Origin: Locusta migratoria
Taxonomy: Eukaryota > Arthropoda > Insecta > Orthoptera > Acrididae
Direction of reading: 5' to 3'
NCBI GenBank assembly: GCA_026315105.1
Contig: CM048750.1
Coordinates: 75,072,297-75,136,296, forward strand
DNA: 64,000 nucleotides
The position numbers were made by a program, and so were the translations under genes. How positions within the stretch are numbered: the stretch's first letter is position 1; each line of letters opens with the position of its first letter. The notes beneath the pieces are model-generated. The model was not told the DNA's origin. It made no database searches and worked only from the letters and a program-made list of their open reading frames with translations. Of this stretch, positions 45,120 through 57,180 are shown piece after piece.

Positions 45120-46255
45120 ATGTATTCCAGAATTCTCTTGGCTGTTATCTCAGGTGGCGTTCTTTTAATGTGTCTGTCGAGACTAAGTCTTCTCTTTTGA
45201 AGGATGTTCTGATGTTTTCAGTCCTTTTGTATAGTACCTCATTTGGTCGCAGTCTAAATTCTTGGCTCACTTTCCTGGGACCTAGCATCTTCCTCAAGAT
45301 TTTTCTTTCTTTCTTTTCGATGATCTCTACTGAGCCGTTACTGTTCAGTGGAATACATCCGATCGTACAGGAACTCTCTGGCTTGATCACAGTATTGTAA
45401 TGTCTGAGTTTTACGGTGAATAAAACTGATTTTTATTAGAAGCATTTGGACATAACTGGTATGCTACTTCCAGCTTTCTTGTGCTTTCCTGTAATGATAC
45501 CTCGTAGTCTTGATGGGGTTATCCATTCCCATAAATAGTTAAACTTCTGTACTCTTAATTGTTCATTGCTGGGTGACAATATTGTGTATCGGATCCTTTT
45601 TGTCCTGAATCATTAATTCCGTATTTTCGAAGGAAATCTGAAGTCCCGTCTGTACAGCAATCTCTTGAAGTGTTTGTTTGTCCCTTGCCATATCATCTGC
45701 GAACGCTAGACAGTCAGTTCTGATGCCAGATTATCCACCCCTAATTCCGTCAATCTCTTCCTCCACTCTCTGACCACATTTTCAAGTATAACATTAAACA
45801 AGAGCAGCAACGTCCCATCCCCTTGTCGGACACCTGTTTCGAGATTGAATGGTTTTCATAACATACCCATAAACTTAACTTGTGATGCAGTGTCATTGTT
45901 AGTTTCCTTGATTAATTTTTTGGTCTTTTTATCTATCCCAAATTCTTTTGACGTGCTGATCAAGATTGTTCTGTGGAATGAATCACATCCTTTCTTAAAG
46001 TCAACAAATACAATCACCAGATTTTTGGCTGTGAGTGCTCGCAGCTGTATTATAGAGTTCAGGATGAAGATATTCTCGCTGCTTTCTTTCTGTTTCCGGA
46101 ATCCTGCCTGGTATTGACCAAGTTCTTTTTCTCTTAACCCCTCAGTCCTGATTTGTAGCGCTTGGGATAGAATTTTAGAGGCGACTGGTGGCAATGATAT
46201 TCCTCTGTAATTATTAACATCTTTCTGTCTCCTTTTTGAGCAGCTCTCTGTCTGG
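45120..46255 (-). mobile_element. RTE-like LINE reverse transcriptase fragment
   Basis: On the minus strand: NNYRGISLPPVASKILSQAL, LGQYQAGFRKQKES, FVDFKKGCDSFHRT (palm with catalytic Asp), then the C-terminal KKERKILRKMLGPRKVSQEF and PNEVLYKRTENI. Intervening parts are frameshifted. The fragment at 55160-55900 is the same family, in the opposite direction. Confidence 0.8.
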
Positions 46256-47689
46256 CAAAACTCTTCAAACAGTACTTCTAGCTAAGCTACAAGGTGCTCT
46301 CTGGCATATTTCAATAACTCTGAAACTATTTATCTTCACCTAACGTCTTATTGTTCAAAACAACAAAGTGTATTCAGGAAACGTACAAACTCAAATTGAG
46401 AAAGATGGCAAAGAAGTTTAATCTATGAATAGTACAGTTGGTCTAGATGACATACTTGATAAAGAAACATCTGTTTACTAGCCCATGGCTAATTTTCTTC
46501 TAAAACCGAATATGGCATGGTTGAACATATGCAAGCCGAAAAATTAAAGAAATAAAAATAGAATTCGATACAGGAAACGAAAGTTTCATCCGCGCAGAGG
46601 TATGGTAGTCATGAAAGAGGAAAAACGTTTTTCAAAATATTCTCGTTTCAAAACTGACGTCTGCATATTGAGATAATTGCACGTATCGTATACATCATTT
46701 AGCACTCTTTACGGGCAGTGTATTGAAAAACGTGTCATAACTAGACAAACCTGTTTTCGCACTGCAGGGCTAGAGTTAGCATGCTCCTTTATTTCTCATC
46801 AGAGTTTTGCTGAGTTCTGTATTCTCTTACCCCCCTTCTCCCTGCTCCTTTGTCTTGTAGAAATTTGCATTCTGCCAGGCAGCCATTCTTTTAAGTACGG
46901 TAGTAATGCGTTAACTATAAATTACAGAGTGGTTTTTGTTCTAGCGCTGCACAGTTCTGTTTTACGCCAGAAGAGTAACACGTTGCGAAAAACAAAACAA
47001 AAATAGTAGTTCGCAGAAGAGAGCTATAGAAATCGTGACATGAGAAAAGAAGTGACCATAGAGAGAATACAACGGTAGACTTTCTTGCTACGCTTTATTA
47101 TTCATCTCGTCGGGGTAGAGTTTGTTTGCTGCTGCCGTTAAATAAATCAGTAAGCATACAACCTTGTTTGCTTTCACATCTATCACTGCTCCGAAGGCAG
47201 AGATGCGGGACTTTTGAAGAAGGCGGTATTGACCTTTTTGTTACGAACGGAATTCGCTTGAGTTTCGCGGTGAATTTTGTTACAATACACGTGTTTTATA
47301 GAATAATTAAATATAAACGTTGACAAAAGTTCAGTTGAACGGTTCGTCGACATCTAAATAATCTGAGAGCTAGAAACATGTGCTAAAACTCGTCTGAGAG
47401 TACGAGAACGTTTCATATGTTTTACTACGGTAGTCATTTAAGGCATTCGCGGATAACAAAGCGGGATGACCCGATCGGGCTTTGAAAGCCACTCGTACTT
47501 AATTAAAGTTTAATTCGCCTCATGTGATACAAAACACAAACTGAAGAACTGCAGTTGGACACACATTTCGGAACCATGTTTTAAATCGTAAGACATATTC
47601 AGTAGTAGATAGTCTCTGATCACAACTTACTGGTTATGAACTATATAGATAAAAACTGGAGGAGCTGCAAAAACGTAGAAAAGTAGGCG
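46256..47689. other. intronic DNA, no gene recognised
   Basis: The 109-residue frame at 46677-47006 has no identifiable domain. Still rich in CpG, unlike the DNA to the right of 48.0 kb. Confidence 0.4.
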
Positions 47690-48310
47690 ATAGAACCTAG
47701 CTAAACTAAAGGAATCTGATGTTGTTAAGAGTCTCAGAAAGAGCATTACGCAACGATTGACCGAAATGGGGGACAGTAACGTAGTAGTAGAAGAAAGAAA
47801 GGATAGCGTTGAGAGAGTGAAGGCAACAGGGGATCAAGTAGGTAGAAACACAAAGCCTAGTAGAAATTCTTAGTAACGCAAGAGATACAAAATTGAATGG
47901 TTGAAAGGTTAAATATAAATAACCAGCAAATGAAGCAGACAAAACGGAACACAGGCGACTAAAAATCAGGTTGACAGGAAGTGCCAACTGGATTAGCAGG
48001 TGTGGCTGAGGACAAATGAAAATCCATATAACAATGTATAACTAGGGGAAAGATAGATATCACTGCAGGAAAGTGAAAGAGACATATGGAGGCAAGAAAG
48101 TGGGTTCGTGAACATGTAGAGCTCATATGGAGAACCAGTAGTACACCTCAGCAAAGAAGAGAAAGGTGGAAGGAATAAGCCTATATACAGGGCCTTTAGA
48201 AGGGAAATGAAATTCAAGCTGTTATAGACAGGGAAGGGGAAATAGATGAAGATAGGAGACACCATATTGAGGGAAGAGCTCTATAGATTAGGCTACTCTA
48301 TGTCGTTAAT
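47690..48310 (+). mobile_element. LINE linker-region fragment, diverged
   Basis: AG-rich sequence with blocks GATCGA-like, GACAGGAAGTGC, GCAGGTGTGGCTGAGGACAA, AGAAAGGTGGAAGGAATA and ATAGATGAAGATAGGAGACA resembles the region between endonuclease and reverse transcriptase of a common orthopteran RTE-type LINE. Recognition is from general pattern only. Confidence 0.45.
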
Positions 48311-48406
48311 ATTTCAAATTATACAACAGGCTGACTGATATTTCAATTACTGCTGTCTTCGAGAAATATTTGAGCAAGGACATGTCAAATCACAAAATTT
48401 GAGCAC

Positions 48407-48416
<10 letters not shown>

Positions 48417-48476
<60 letters not shown>
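48417..48476. repeat. poly-A run of about 60
   Basis: An uninterrupted A-run, the longest in the window, close to the right end of the LINE fragment before it and to the CpG boundary. Confidence 0.95.
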
Positions 48477-48477
<1 letters not shown>

Positions 48478-50307
48478 ATCAGCAAAAGGAATTCAAACAG
48501 TTAAAAAATATTTAACCATTTGTTTTGTCAATTCCTATAAGCAAGGCTTCATGTGTAAATGGGTTAAGCCCACTAAATCATTTATATACCAAAGAGAGGT
48601 ATTGCCTGGAATTTAATTTATTAAATGCTGTACTTTAATACAAATTGTTGGAATTTTAAATCATTTCTGAATACTACTAAAAGATTTATAATAATTACAT
48701 ATTTATTCTGGCAATAAATCCAAACTCATTGCAATGATAAGTGTTTTCTTTTTTCTCCAGATATTTTAGTCCAGTAATCTGGCAACCTTAGTTGTTATAA
48801 CCAACAAACCCTCATCTTTATGTCGCACCAATTTCTTTGTCCTGCAATTCCTTATCAGCATCCTTTATTGTCTTCTTTTAATTATGTTATGTCAAAAGGA
48901 AGTACAATGACAGTAACACAACAACATTGTGGACTATTCATTAATTAAAATTACTGGGCTAAGATGCTGTGGTACATCAATAAAACTTAACTCCTGACGT
49001 TTCATTACCTCCTATGGGCAACATCTTCAGAGGTTGTAGTGTAACGAGTTGCACTACCCCCCTCCCATGAACCGACATAAGATCACGAAATATGTTTATT
49101 AGAAACTTTTGGTAACAAGATATTTCTTTTTTGATTTTTCTTTACCCTAAAGGTAATCTGTCAAGAAATCCACTTGCTGCTACTGCTATGGAAGACAGAG
49201 TTTCAAATCATATATAGCACTTTGAAGTGTCACAGTTTCTAAGAACAATCACGATTGAGAAAGACTATTGTAATTGCTAACTTAATTAAGCCATTTGATA
49301 TGTGATAATATCCTGAAACATAACATTTAAAGTGCAGACACATACACTGCTGATGATAAACAACACTGCTGCTATATTAGTATGTGAACATGAGCTGGTA
49401 AAATCATCTAAGTATGATTTCAGGTTCCAAGATAATGGTTTTACTATGCTATGCATATTGCCTGCAATTCTATGATTTTGTGATTAGTCGTACTCCCACT
49501 TTATGCTATTTGATTGAGATGATAATCCTGTACTCACTTGATGAGAAATCCTGCACTCCACTAATGCCTATTATATCTAACTTAAAGCTATTACCCTTTT
49601 TTATTTCTCCACTTTCCCAACAATTAGCCTCCAGAACATCAGATATGTTTCCATCTGATAGTAACAGTTTCATGAGCAGCCAGCATCCAGAGATACAAAC
49701 GGAGAATCACTTTGCCTCAGGAATATTTTAACTAAGTGGGTTATACTGTTCTTAAATCACACAGCAGTTTTCTTCTCCTTGGGAAATATAATGGCTACAT
49801 TTTCCCACTGGTTTCAGCCACTTTTAGTACCTACGCAGCAAGCATAGGGTAATGTTGCAAAACCAGATCTGTTAATCATGCAGACCGTTGCCCCCATAAC
49901 TACTAATAAGGCTACTGCACCTGTTCACAAATAAAACCAGACATTAGTCTGGCATCTCCACAGATATCCCTCTGATCCTATATCCCACTGCAGTAAAGCT
50001 TTTGGTTTGAGGATATGATTTTTTATTTGCAATAGTTATGCAGAGACAAATAGACATGCACAAGGTATACTAACATGGAAAGCTGCATCAAACCATTCCT
50101 CAGACTGAAGACCACAACACAAGAAATCTGCACACACCCTTATCATTGATGACTTAATTTTCTTCCCATTTTCGCCACTGTTGTAGCACAAAAGTTTCTT
50201 AACTGCTTAATTGAAATCTTTCTAGTTAACATTGCAACTGAATGTATTAAACACATCAAATAAACCCAGATACACAATAAATGCAACTGCTGTGTTACCT
50301 TTTATAG
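48477..50307. other. AT-rich, CpG-poor intronic DNA
   Basis: Bases 48990-49035 hold a minus-strand CTGAAGATG...ATGAAACGTC hairpin motif. 50079-50122 is a LINE 3' scrap (GCATCAAACC, CAGACTGAAGACCACAAC). No nested gene is seen. Confidence 0.5.
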
Positions 50308-50449
50308 GAGAGGCAATCCACTTGGCAAGGGACTTCGGCTATGTCTGCGAGACGGAGTTCCCTGCGCGGCAGGTGGCCGAGTACCTGAGCCGGCAGCACA
50401 CGGACCCCAGTGAGTCCTACCGCCGCAAGGAGCTCATACACGCCACTAA
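50308..50449 (+). CDS. TfAP-2: transcription factor AP-2, helix-span-helix exon
   Basis: This exon encodes EAIHLARDFGYVCETEFPAR, QVAEYLSRQHTDPSESYRR and KELIHAT, the first helix and start of the span of the AP-2 dimerisation domain. It is very close to animal orthologues. The acceptor is ACCTTTTATAG/GA and the donor ACTAA/GTAAGT. It is 142 nt: two bases finish the Gly codon begun at 9338, and two bases of a Lys codon are left at the end (phase 2). The exon is rich in CpG (about a dozen) while the DNA around it is almost devoid of CpG. The helix-span-helix lets two AP-2 subunits pair and place their basic regions on DNA. Confidence 0.96.
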
Positions 50450-51686
50450 GTAAGTTCATTCTTTGTGTGGAAAATACACAAAAAGATAATATAAATAACA
50501 CTTTCTTTCAGTTGAACCTACATGATATGAGTGAAGCAGTTGAAGTATTCTGAACTGACTTGTATGTGTGTTGAGAATTGAAATATGTTATCTAATCTCT
50601 AATACCTTTTTTTAAGAATTGGAGGTTAAACTTCAATAGTTATAGTGTCAAAAGTATCAGTCATCATCATTTGGTTATCTGCCTTGAGGCAGGTTTTGAC
50701 TGCACAGACTCCATGCTTCTCTGTCTTCCAGTCTTCTCTTCATTCTGGCATTGCCCAGCATCTGGTACCTTCTTCTGCCCTTCCCCTCTCTTTCCTGAAA
50801 TGAAACCTTCAACTGCGTTTACTCGAAGGCAATCTTGTCTCAGATTGTGGTCTATCCAAATTAGTTTTCTACTTTTCACCATCAACAGCATCCGCCTTTT
50901 ATCGCCAACTCTACTCAGTATTTCATCAGTACTGACTTTATCAGTCCCTCTGATGTTCTTCATTCTACATCATATCCACATTTCAAAAGCTTCAATTCTC
51001 CTCAATCTTGCTTTCTCAAAATCTACATTTCTGCCTCATACAAGCCCATGCTCCATATTAGGCACATCACCAGTTGCTTCCTTAATTCCTTATTTAAACC
51101 ACTTGTTAGGAATGTTCTCTGCTTTTGAAATCTTCTTTCACCAAAGCCATTCTCACTTTGATATATTGTTGTCAATCTATGTCTTCCTTAATCCAACTTG
51201 CCAAATACTTGAATGTTCTAACATTGTTCTATGACTTCTGACCCCAACACAATTTTCAATAGATAATGTGATATTATGTCATAAGATCAGTAGATAATGT
51301 TATCACTATTAACTAGTACCATTTTTATGTTAAACACTATTAAATCACTGTAAATAAAACTAAATTTCACTTCTGGACCTATATATGTCGTATATAGATG
51401 AATTATTAAAAAGATAACTGACAACATTTGTAATTTTTGCAGTCTACTATTGCTTACCTTTAGTGAATAATAATGAGTATAATGTACTTCAACAATGAAT
51501 TAATGTTGAAATTTGACAAATGTTCTGCAAGAGTTATATTCAGCAACAGTAATCACATTTCTTCATCCAGTAATTTTTTTTAATAGGTATATAATGAGAG
51601 ACAGTGCTGTGTTTTTCATTTAGAATTTAAACCACTGCTAACATGACAGTCAAAATTATTTATGTTTACTATTGATTGATTTGCAG
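50450..51686 (+). other. TfAP-2: AP-2 intron of 1,237 bp
   Basis: GTAAGT to TGATTTGCAG. About half is the LINE fragment at 50655-51240 and the rest is AT-rich with no recognised content. Confidence 0.9.
50655..51240 (-). mobile_element. RTE-like LINE C-terminal fragment
   Basis: The minus frame reads NIRGTDKVSTDEILSRVGDK, then SRKLIWIDHNLRQDCLRVNA and VEGFISGKRGEG, matching the WTDKVSNEEVLRRVGE...LxWIGHxLRxxxL...EGxxxGKRGRGR pattern of LINE polyprotein tails. Beyond 50963 the match continues weakly with stops. Confidence 0.7.
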
Positions 51687-51858
51687 GCAGATCACCAAAG
51701 AGCTTATGGACCTGCTAAACCAGGACCGTTCACCACTGTGCAATACCCGACCACAACATATCTTGGATCCCAGCATCCAGCGTCACTTGACACACTTTTC
51801 GCTTATCTCTCATGGATTCGGCAGTCCAGCCATCGTTGCTGCTCTCACTGCCATACAG
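51687..51858 (+). CDS. TfAP-2: transcription factor AP-2, second helix exon
   Basis: Encodes (K)QITKELMDLLNQDRSPLC, NTRPQHILDPSIQRHLTHFS and LISHGFGSPAIVAALTAIQ. It completes the span and second amphipathic helix of the AP-2 dimerisation domain, with the signature HFxLISHGFGSPA. The acceptor is TTTGCAG/G and the donor CAG/GTCTGT (weaker than the other two visible donors). Length 172 nt: the first base completes the Lys codon from 50449, and the exon ends in phase 0. A foldback element begins about 60 bp after the donor. Confidence 0.96.
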
Positions 51859-51919
51859 GTCTGTAACTGTAAATATTGTTTCCACAGTGGCAAATTTAGT
51901 TTCAATTATGATACTTTTT

Positions 51920-52239
51920 CTAAAGAGATAGCTTGGTTGTCCAGTACTTACCTTAGTTCTGTACAGTTGATAGTCACACAAAACAGATGAAAATAAAAAG
52001 GAACACTAGATTTTGGAACTACAATCCTTCATCAGGTAGGAGAGGAGGGAACAGAAGGGAAAGGTTACTCACAACCTAGGCCATGCAATGGTGATGGGTG
52101 GTGTGTGGAACTCAGAGCTACAACTAAAAATCATTTCAAAAGCGGGTCCCTGTTTATTTTTGTCTCCATTGGCACCTGTTCTGTGTGACTATTGGCAGTA
52201 CAGAACTAAGATAAGTACTGCCAACCACTCTCTCTTTAG
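51920..52239. repeat. TfAP-2: foldback (MITE-like) element near a splice donor
   Basis: Arms CTAAAGAGATAGCTTGGTTG...AGTCACACAAAACAG and its complement CTGTTCTGTGTGACTATTGG...CTCTCTCTTTAG pair over about 65 bp each. The interior carries a minus-strand CTGATGAAGGATTGTAGTTCC hairpin motif. Confidence 0.8.
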
Positions 52240-52676
52240 ATTAATATTTTCGCATCTCAGTGGATAATTTTTGACAGATTAATAGATTATTTTGATACTT
52301 TTTCCCTATATTAATTCAAACCAAGAAAAAGTTCCCTTACATACTTCCGTGATAAACGAGATATCTGTGCATTACCTTGTGAGTGACAGAAATAATGTTC
52401 TATAACACTGAATGAGATTAAAAATATATTCTTAACAATATAAATATCATACTTTGAACACATTATCAACAAATAGATGTGTGAGAACAAGTAATGACAC
52501 CTTGCTTTTCTAGATCTTGGAAAGGCTTCTTTCAGTTAAGCATTGTATGTCTCAATCTTGTTAGTGCAGTGTAGTGTATTCTAAAGAATATAGTTAATTC
52601 ATTACAACTTCTGTTTGTTGGACTGATGAGATTTGTTCTATTGGCTGCAGAATTGTCCACTGACTTTTGAATCACA

Positions 52677-53330
52677 GCAGGAATGCACCAATGCTCAGCC
52701 TTGTCACCAATGCTGCTCATTCTTGTGATGGATGCTGTCACATCAGACCTGCATATGTCACAAGATGGACACTTCTCTATGCTGATGATGTCATGTCAGT
52801 TGCAGTGAACAATCTTGATTTACCGTGCCAAACACAAGAGCGGAATGATCAACTTGTACAATATGACCAGTGGCTAGAAAATAAGTACCTGACATCAGAC
52901 TCATGAGAAGCTGAAACCATCAACTTTGATGGAGAGAGTAACAATATTTAAGTATCTTTGTTCTACAATGAATAGTGATGGCCAACTTACAAATGATGTC
53001 AATTCAAGGATACAGAAAGTCGGAATGAAGTAGTAAATGACAACAGGAGTCACCTGTGGTTGCATGATGAAAGAACAGCTATAAAACAGGAAGAACAATG
53101 ACTGAGGATCATGGAGGTGAAGATGCTTAGATGGACATAAGGCATCAATTAGCTGCATCACATTTCAAATGACACTATCACCCATCCAGAACAACATGCA
53201 GGAAAGCTATCTGCAATGTTTTCGACGTAAATTGCACTCATGGGGTGATACTAATGCTAAGACAGCTTACAGAATTGAATTTATTGCAAAAGAGACACCA
53301 CAAGGGACAGCCAATCTGATTTGCCAGCAC
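52677..53330 (+). mobile_element. RTE-like LINE reverse transcriptase fragment
   Basis: Recognisable blocks in changing frames: SPMLLILVMDAVTSDLHMS, WTLLYADDVMSVAVNN (catalytic YADD), CQTQERNDQLVQYDQWLENK, FKYLCSTMNSDGQLTNDVNS and MTTGVTCGCMMKEQL. Stops and frameshifts make it inactive. CpG-depleted relative to what the encoded motifs would allow. Confidence 0.75.
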
Positions 53331-53434
53331 TCTGCACAATGGTTTCAGTGAATCCATTCAGCAGACGAAGTTCAAGCCAGCTGCAAAATTAAATATTTAA
53401 TTTTTGGCCAAACTTTAACAAATTATTCTGACAT

Positions 53435-53582
<148 letters not shown>

Positions 53583-55159
53583 GAGTATAGGTGAGGTAAT
53601 ATAAGGACATGAGTTACTTTCAATGTAGGAAGTGAGTTTTATAGAGATTAAGTGTGTTTTTTAATAAACTAATACTGACAACAACTAAATCTGTTACATA
53701 AAATAACAAAAAATTACTAATACCTTCTTGTGCATTAGAGAACAAGAATATTATTAGAACCACAGAGGACCTCTGCTACATACAGTCCAGTTGCCAATAA
53801 TTTTCTTATTATTAAGACAGACATAACATGTATATTATAGGTAATTTGGCAATTCTATACAACTAATATAACAAAATATTTATTGTACTGGATATTTAAT
53901 AAGAATATGAGCACCTTCCCAGTTATCTGCATAGTTTAAAGCACTGTTTTCTGGGATGGGGAGGTTTACCAGCTCTGGATCTAATATGACTGGCAAATTA
54001 CTGATGTGATTCAGTGTGCTGGCCAGCTTGAATATGGTTTACAAGTGGTTCAAGTTCCAGGCTGACACTCAAGTCCTGCATTTCTTACATGTCTCGCAAA
54101 TATTAAGAAAACTTTCACTCACTTTCACATGTGTAACACCATACACATACAACTGGAGTACACACATTTGGTATTGGGAGTGGGGGGGGGGGGGGACTGG
54201 GCAAACTGGGCACTCCTTAACTAAAATACCAAAATAACAATGCTGACCCTGGAAACGTGGGACAAAAGACGAATAAAAAGAAATAAGAAACATTTAAAAA
54301 TAACACAAACAAAACTTTAACATGCCACTAAGCTGTGCAGCAAATTCCAGTGCACGACAAACCTAAAAACTTGGCAAATAGGAACCAGGTTCATTTATTA
54401 TGACAACCAAGTAGGATGACACTCTTATATTTGAAAAATGAGTATCACACAAGTGGGAAAACATGCAACGTAAAGCACCTATTGGAACAGACAAATGATG
54501 CATCTCATATTGATTTCCCGGAAATACCATGCCATATCCCAATAAATCAAAATAAAACTTGACCTGTGTCACCATGACAACTGCTGAATACAGTAAATAA
54601 CATCATGTCAAATGGTAAAACATGGAAAAGACGGAGCCAGAGTATTAATTGTGATAATCACTGGGATGTCACACTTGCCTTAGGATGAAATGTAGTGCAT
54701 ATGTAATGGACTTATTAAGACTGACAAAACATTATGTATCTATGTTAACACTGCAATGGTCACATAACTAGGAGGAACACTGGTGTTCGGGTTGTTTTGA
54801 GAGATACAGGGTCAACACTGTAACGTTAGCTTTAAATAACCTCATATATTGCAATGAATACGTACACAAAATGAGGGAAAAACATTTAAATATTACAATA
54901 GTAGCAACTCAACATTTATTTTACGAAAAATAACAATAGTATTTTTAGGTCCATTGATGCCTGGTTTGCCTATTCCAGGAATATGTATCTGTGAGATCAG
55001 ACACGATGATTCTTGTATTAAAGGTATGTTACTGGGCTTCACTGATTCATTGTAATGAACACATCTTTGTTCTGCCACGCACTGGATTCTTATACCGCAA
55101 ATTTGATGATGGCATAACTTCAAACATGTCATGAAACATTAAAATAAAGAACAGATTGA

Positions 55160-55900
55160 AGTCAACATGAAAACAGCAGTGATGGCAGGATTGCAAATAT
55201 CTTTTGAAAAGACACAATATATGAATGTAAATGCCACTGATCAAGTCTGCACAATGAGGATCAAGTATGGTGACATCAAGAGAGTCCAGAGGTTCAAGTA
55301 CCTAGGAGAGATTTTGACTTCAAACAACAATGAAAAGGCAGCAATTGAAGAACAGGCAAGAAAAATGGTGAAAGCATTGAGATTGAGTCAGAACCCATAC
55401 AAATCTAAGTCACTCTCATACTAGGCCAAATTCTGACACTACAGTTCGATCATCAAACCTGAATGGTTATATGCATCTGAGACAATAGCCAGGGACTTAC
55501 AGACTTGGAAAAGAAAGAGAGGAAATTCCTAAGACAAATTCTGGGGCCCCAAAAAATAACAAATGAATTTACGTTCCACATAAGTTCAAATCAAGAACTT
55601 CATCAATGATTTGAAAATATCACCACCACAATGAAATAAAGAAGAGTGTCTTTCTATGGACATATTGCAAGAATGAAATCAGAGAGGCTTGCCAACAAGT
55701 TTCTTCTCTTCTAGGAGAACAGGAAGAGACAAGTTCCATGGATGAAAGAAGTGTACATGGACTTAGAAAAATGTGGGATCACAGCAGAAGAAATTGTGTA
55801 CAGGCAGATCATTAGGAAAAAAGATTGCCAACAGATGGAGTACCAGTGAAAGGGGAAGGAAAGGAACTTTAGAAAGAGAGGGAAGTTGTGTAAATGTAAC
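55160..55900 (+). mobile_element. RTE-like LINE C-terminal fragment
   Basis: MAGLQISFEKTQYMNV, VQRFKYLGEILTSNNNEKAA, IEEQARKMVKALRLSQNPYK, then broken frames with WYAS-like and ILGPQKITNEF-like blocks, FYGHIARMKSERLANKFF and VYMDLEKCGITAEEIV. Same lineage as 45120-46255. Confidence 0.75.
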
Positions 55901-56266
55901 CCATAGATGGCTGTAACAAAAATAAATAAATAAAATGTTTGGTGACCAAGACAAGTTTGTAGTCATTAGTTACATCTATTGTTTGAGAACATGTTTGTAG
56001 CATAAACTGTAGTTTATAGTTAACATTTATATAATGTGCAGATTTAGATAACTCTGTGGGACATCCTTATTGTCCTACAAGTAATTTGAGATCATGACGC
56101 ATAATAGAAGTTTATCTGACGAGTTGTCAGAATTTCGTAATAAGTGTTATCATGTATAAAAATTATTATAACATTTACCCTAACAGCAAGAATAACTGAT
56201 ATATTTAGTGTATATTTAACATGTACTATACTCAAAATGAAAGAGTACTTTATTTTTATGTTACAG

Positions 56267-56416
56267 AACTTTTTGACTGAGTCATTAAAGCATCTGGAAA
56301 AGATGTACCCATCAACTAACAACAATGGTGGATCACACATATCAGTGAGTTCTTCCCAACAACCAGGTGGAGGTATGGATTCAAAGCCGAAAGAACTTAG
56401 TGATATGAAGAAGTGA
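56267..56416 (+). CDS. TfAP-2: transcription factor AP-2, last coding exon and stop
   Basis: Acceptor TTATGTTACAG/AAC, phase 0, then NFLTESLKHLEKMYPSTNN, the end of the AP-2 conserved domain (compare NYLTEALKxMDKMY in vertebrates). A low-complexity, weakly conserved tail follows, rich in Asn, Gly, Ser and Gln, ending ...KELSDMKK and TGA at 56414-56416. The tail is typical in being variable between AP-2 proteins. The four visible exons together give 193 complete residues without a frameshift, so the gene looks functional. Confidence 0.94.
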   Translation, partial: NFLTESLKHLEKMYPSTNNNGGSHISVSSSQQPGGGMDSKPKELSDMKK

Positions 56417-57180
56417 GGCTGGCTGTGACGGGCTGCGGGAACTACCAATCATTCGTGGCCCTTCAACTGACGTTACAGTCTAGGTCCTTTCCCCGTACTT
56501 AATGAAAATCTTTCTTTCTTAATTATGTGAAAAGTTTGTAAAAAAAGAATTGGACCACAAGAACAGAACTGTTAAGACTTTCATCATTGTGAAGTGGTTA
56601 CTTGTGGCTATGGACAATTCTTACGGATGCTTTCTCGAGAAATGTTGGATTTCATTTTGTGATTGTTCTTAGCTGTTAGACAGAGGGTGCCTCACAAATT
56701 GGAATGAGTTGCAGCAGTTACAAGAGTACTATAAGGAGTATCCTCTGTATTCGGAGGATTCATGTGACATATACCATATCAGTGCCATACAGCAGAAAGA
56801 ACATAGCTTCTCGTATCATGAGAAATGAAATGTGCTCAAGATTGTTGACTCCAGTATTTTGGAGCCTCCATTTTGACTTAAATTTCCAAACAAAAAATAA
56901 GGAGCCTTGTTCCTTTTTATATACAAAATTATTCATTGACATTTTAGCAATAATTTTTGTCCATCCATTGAGAGTGCAGGATTTCACTGTAATCTTTGGC
57001 TCATTTCTGTACAGCAACCACTAAATGTTTGCAAAGCTTTCTTTGGAACACTACTTTAGTCAAACTTAAACACATTGCTTTTCTTCTCTTGATTGTTGTT
57101 AATTAAGAACATAAAAAACTGATGTATATTGATATCAGACTCAAATTATGACTGTAATAAATGTATTTCATCTCACAGTT
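56417..57180 (+). other. TfAP-2: AP-2 3' UTR (extent uncertain)
   Basis: AT-rich sequence after the stop. The first AATAAA is at 57156-57161, inside TGTAATAAATG, a plausible polyadenylation signal. The UTR could continue further, because the next 1.2 kb is also repeat-free. Confidence 0.45.

Larger units (their letters stand above)
9339..50307 (+). other. TfAP-2: giant AP-2 intron (about 41 kb)
   Basis: GTGAGT at 9339 pairs with TTTTATAG ending at 50307. It splits a Gly codon in the middle of the DNA-binding / dimerisation domain. The content is almost wholly mobile DNA of several ages plus unassigned intronic sequence. No nested host gene could be supported. Confidence 0.85.

Noticed and set aside
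56144..56416. Longer reading of the last AP-2 frame starting at an upstream ATG
   Set aside because: The part before 56267 is intronic: a clear TTACAG acceptor precedes AAC, and homology begins exactly there.
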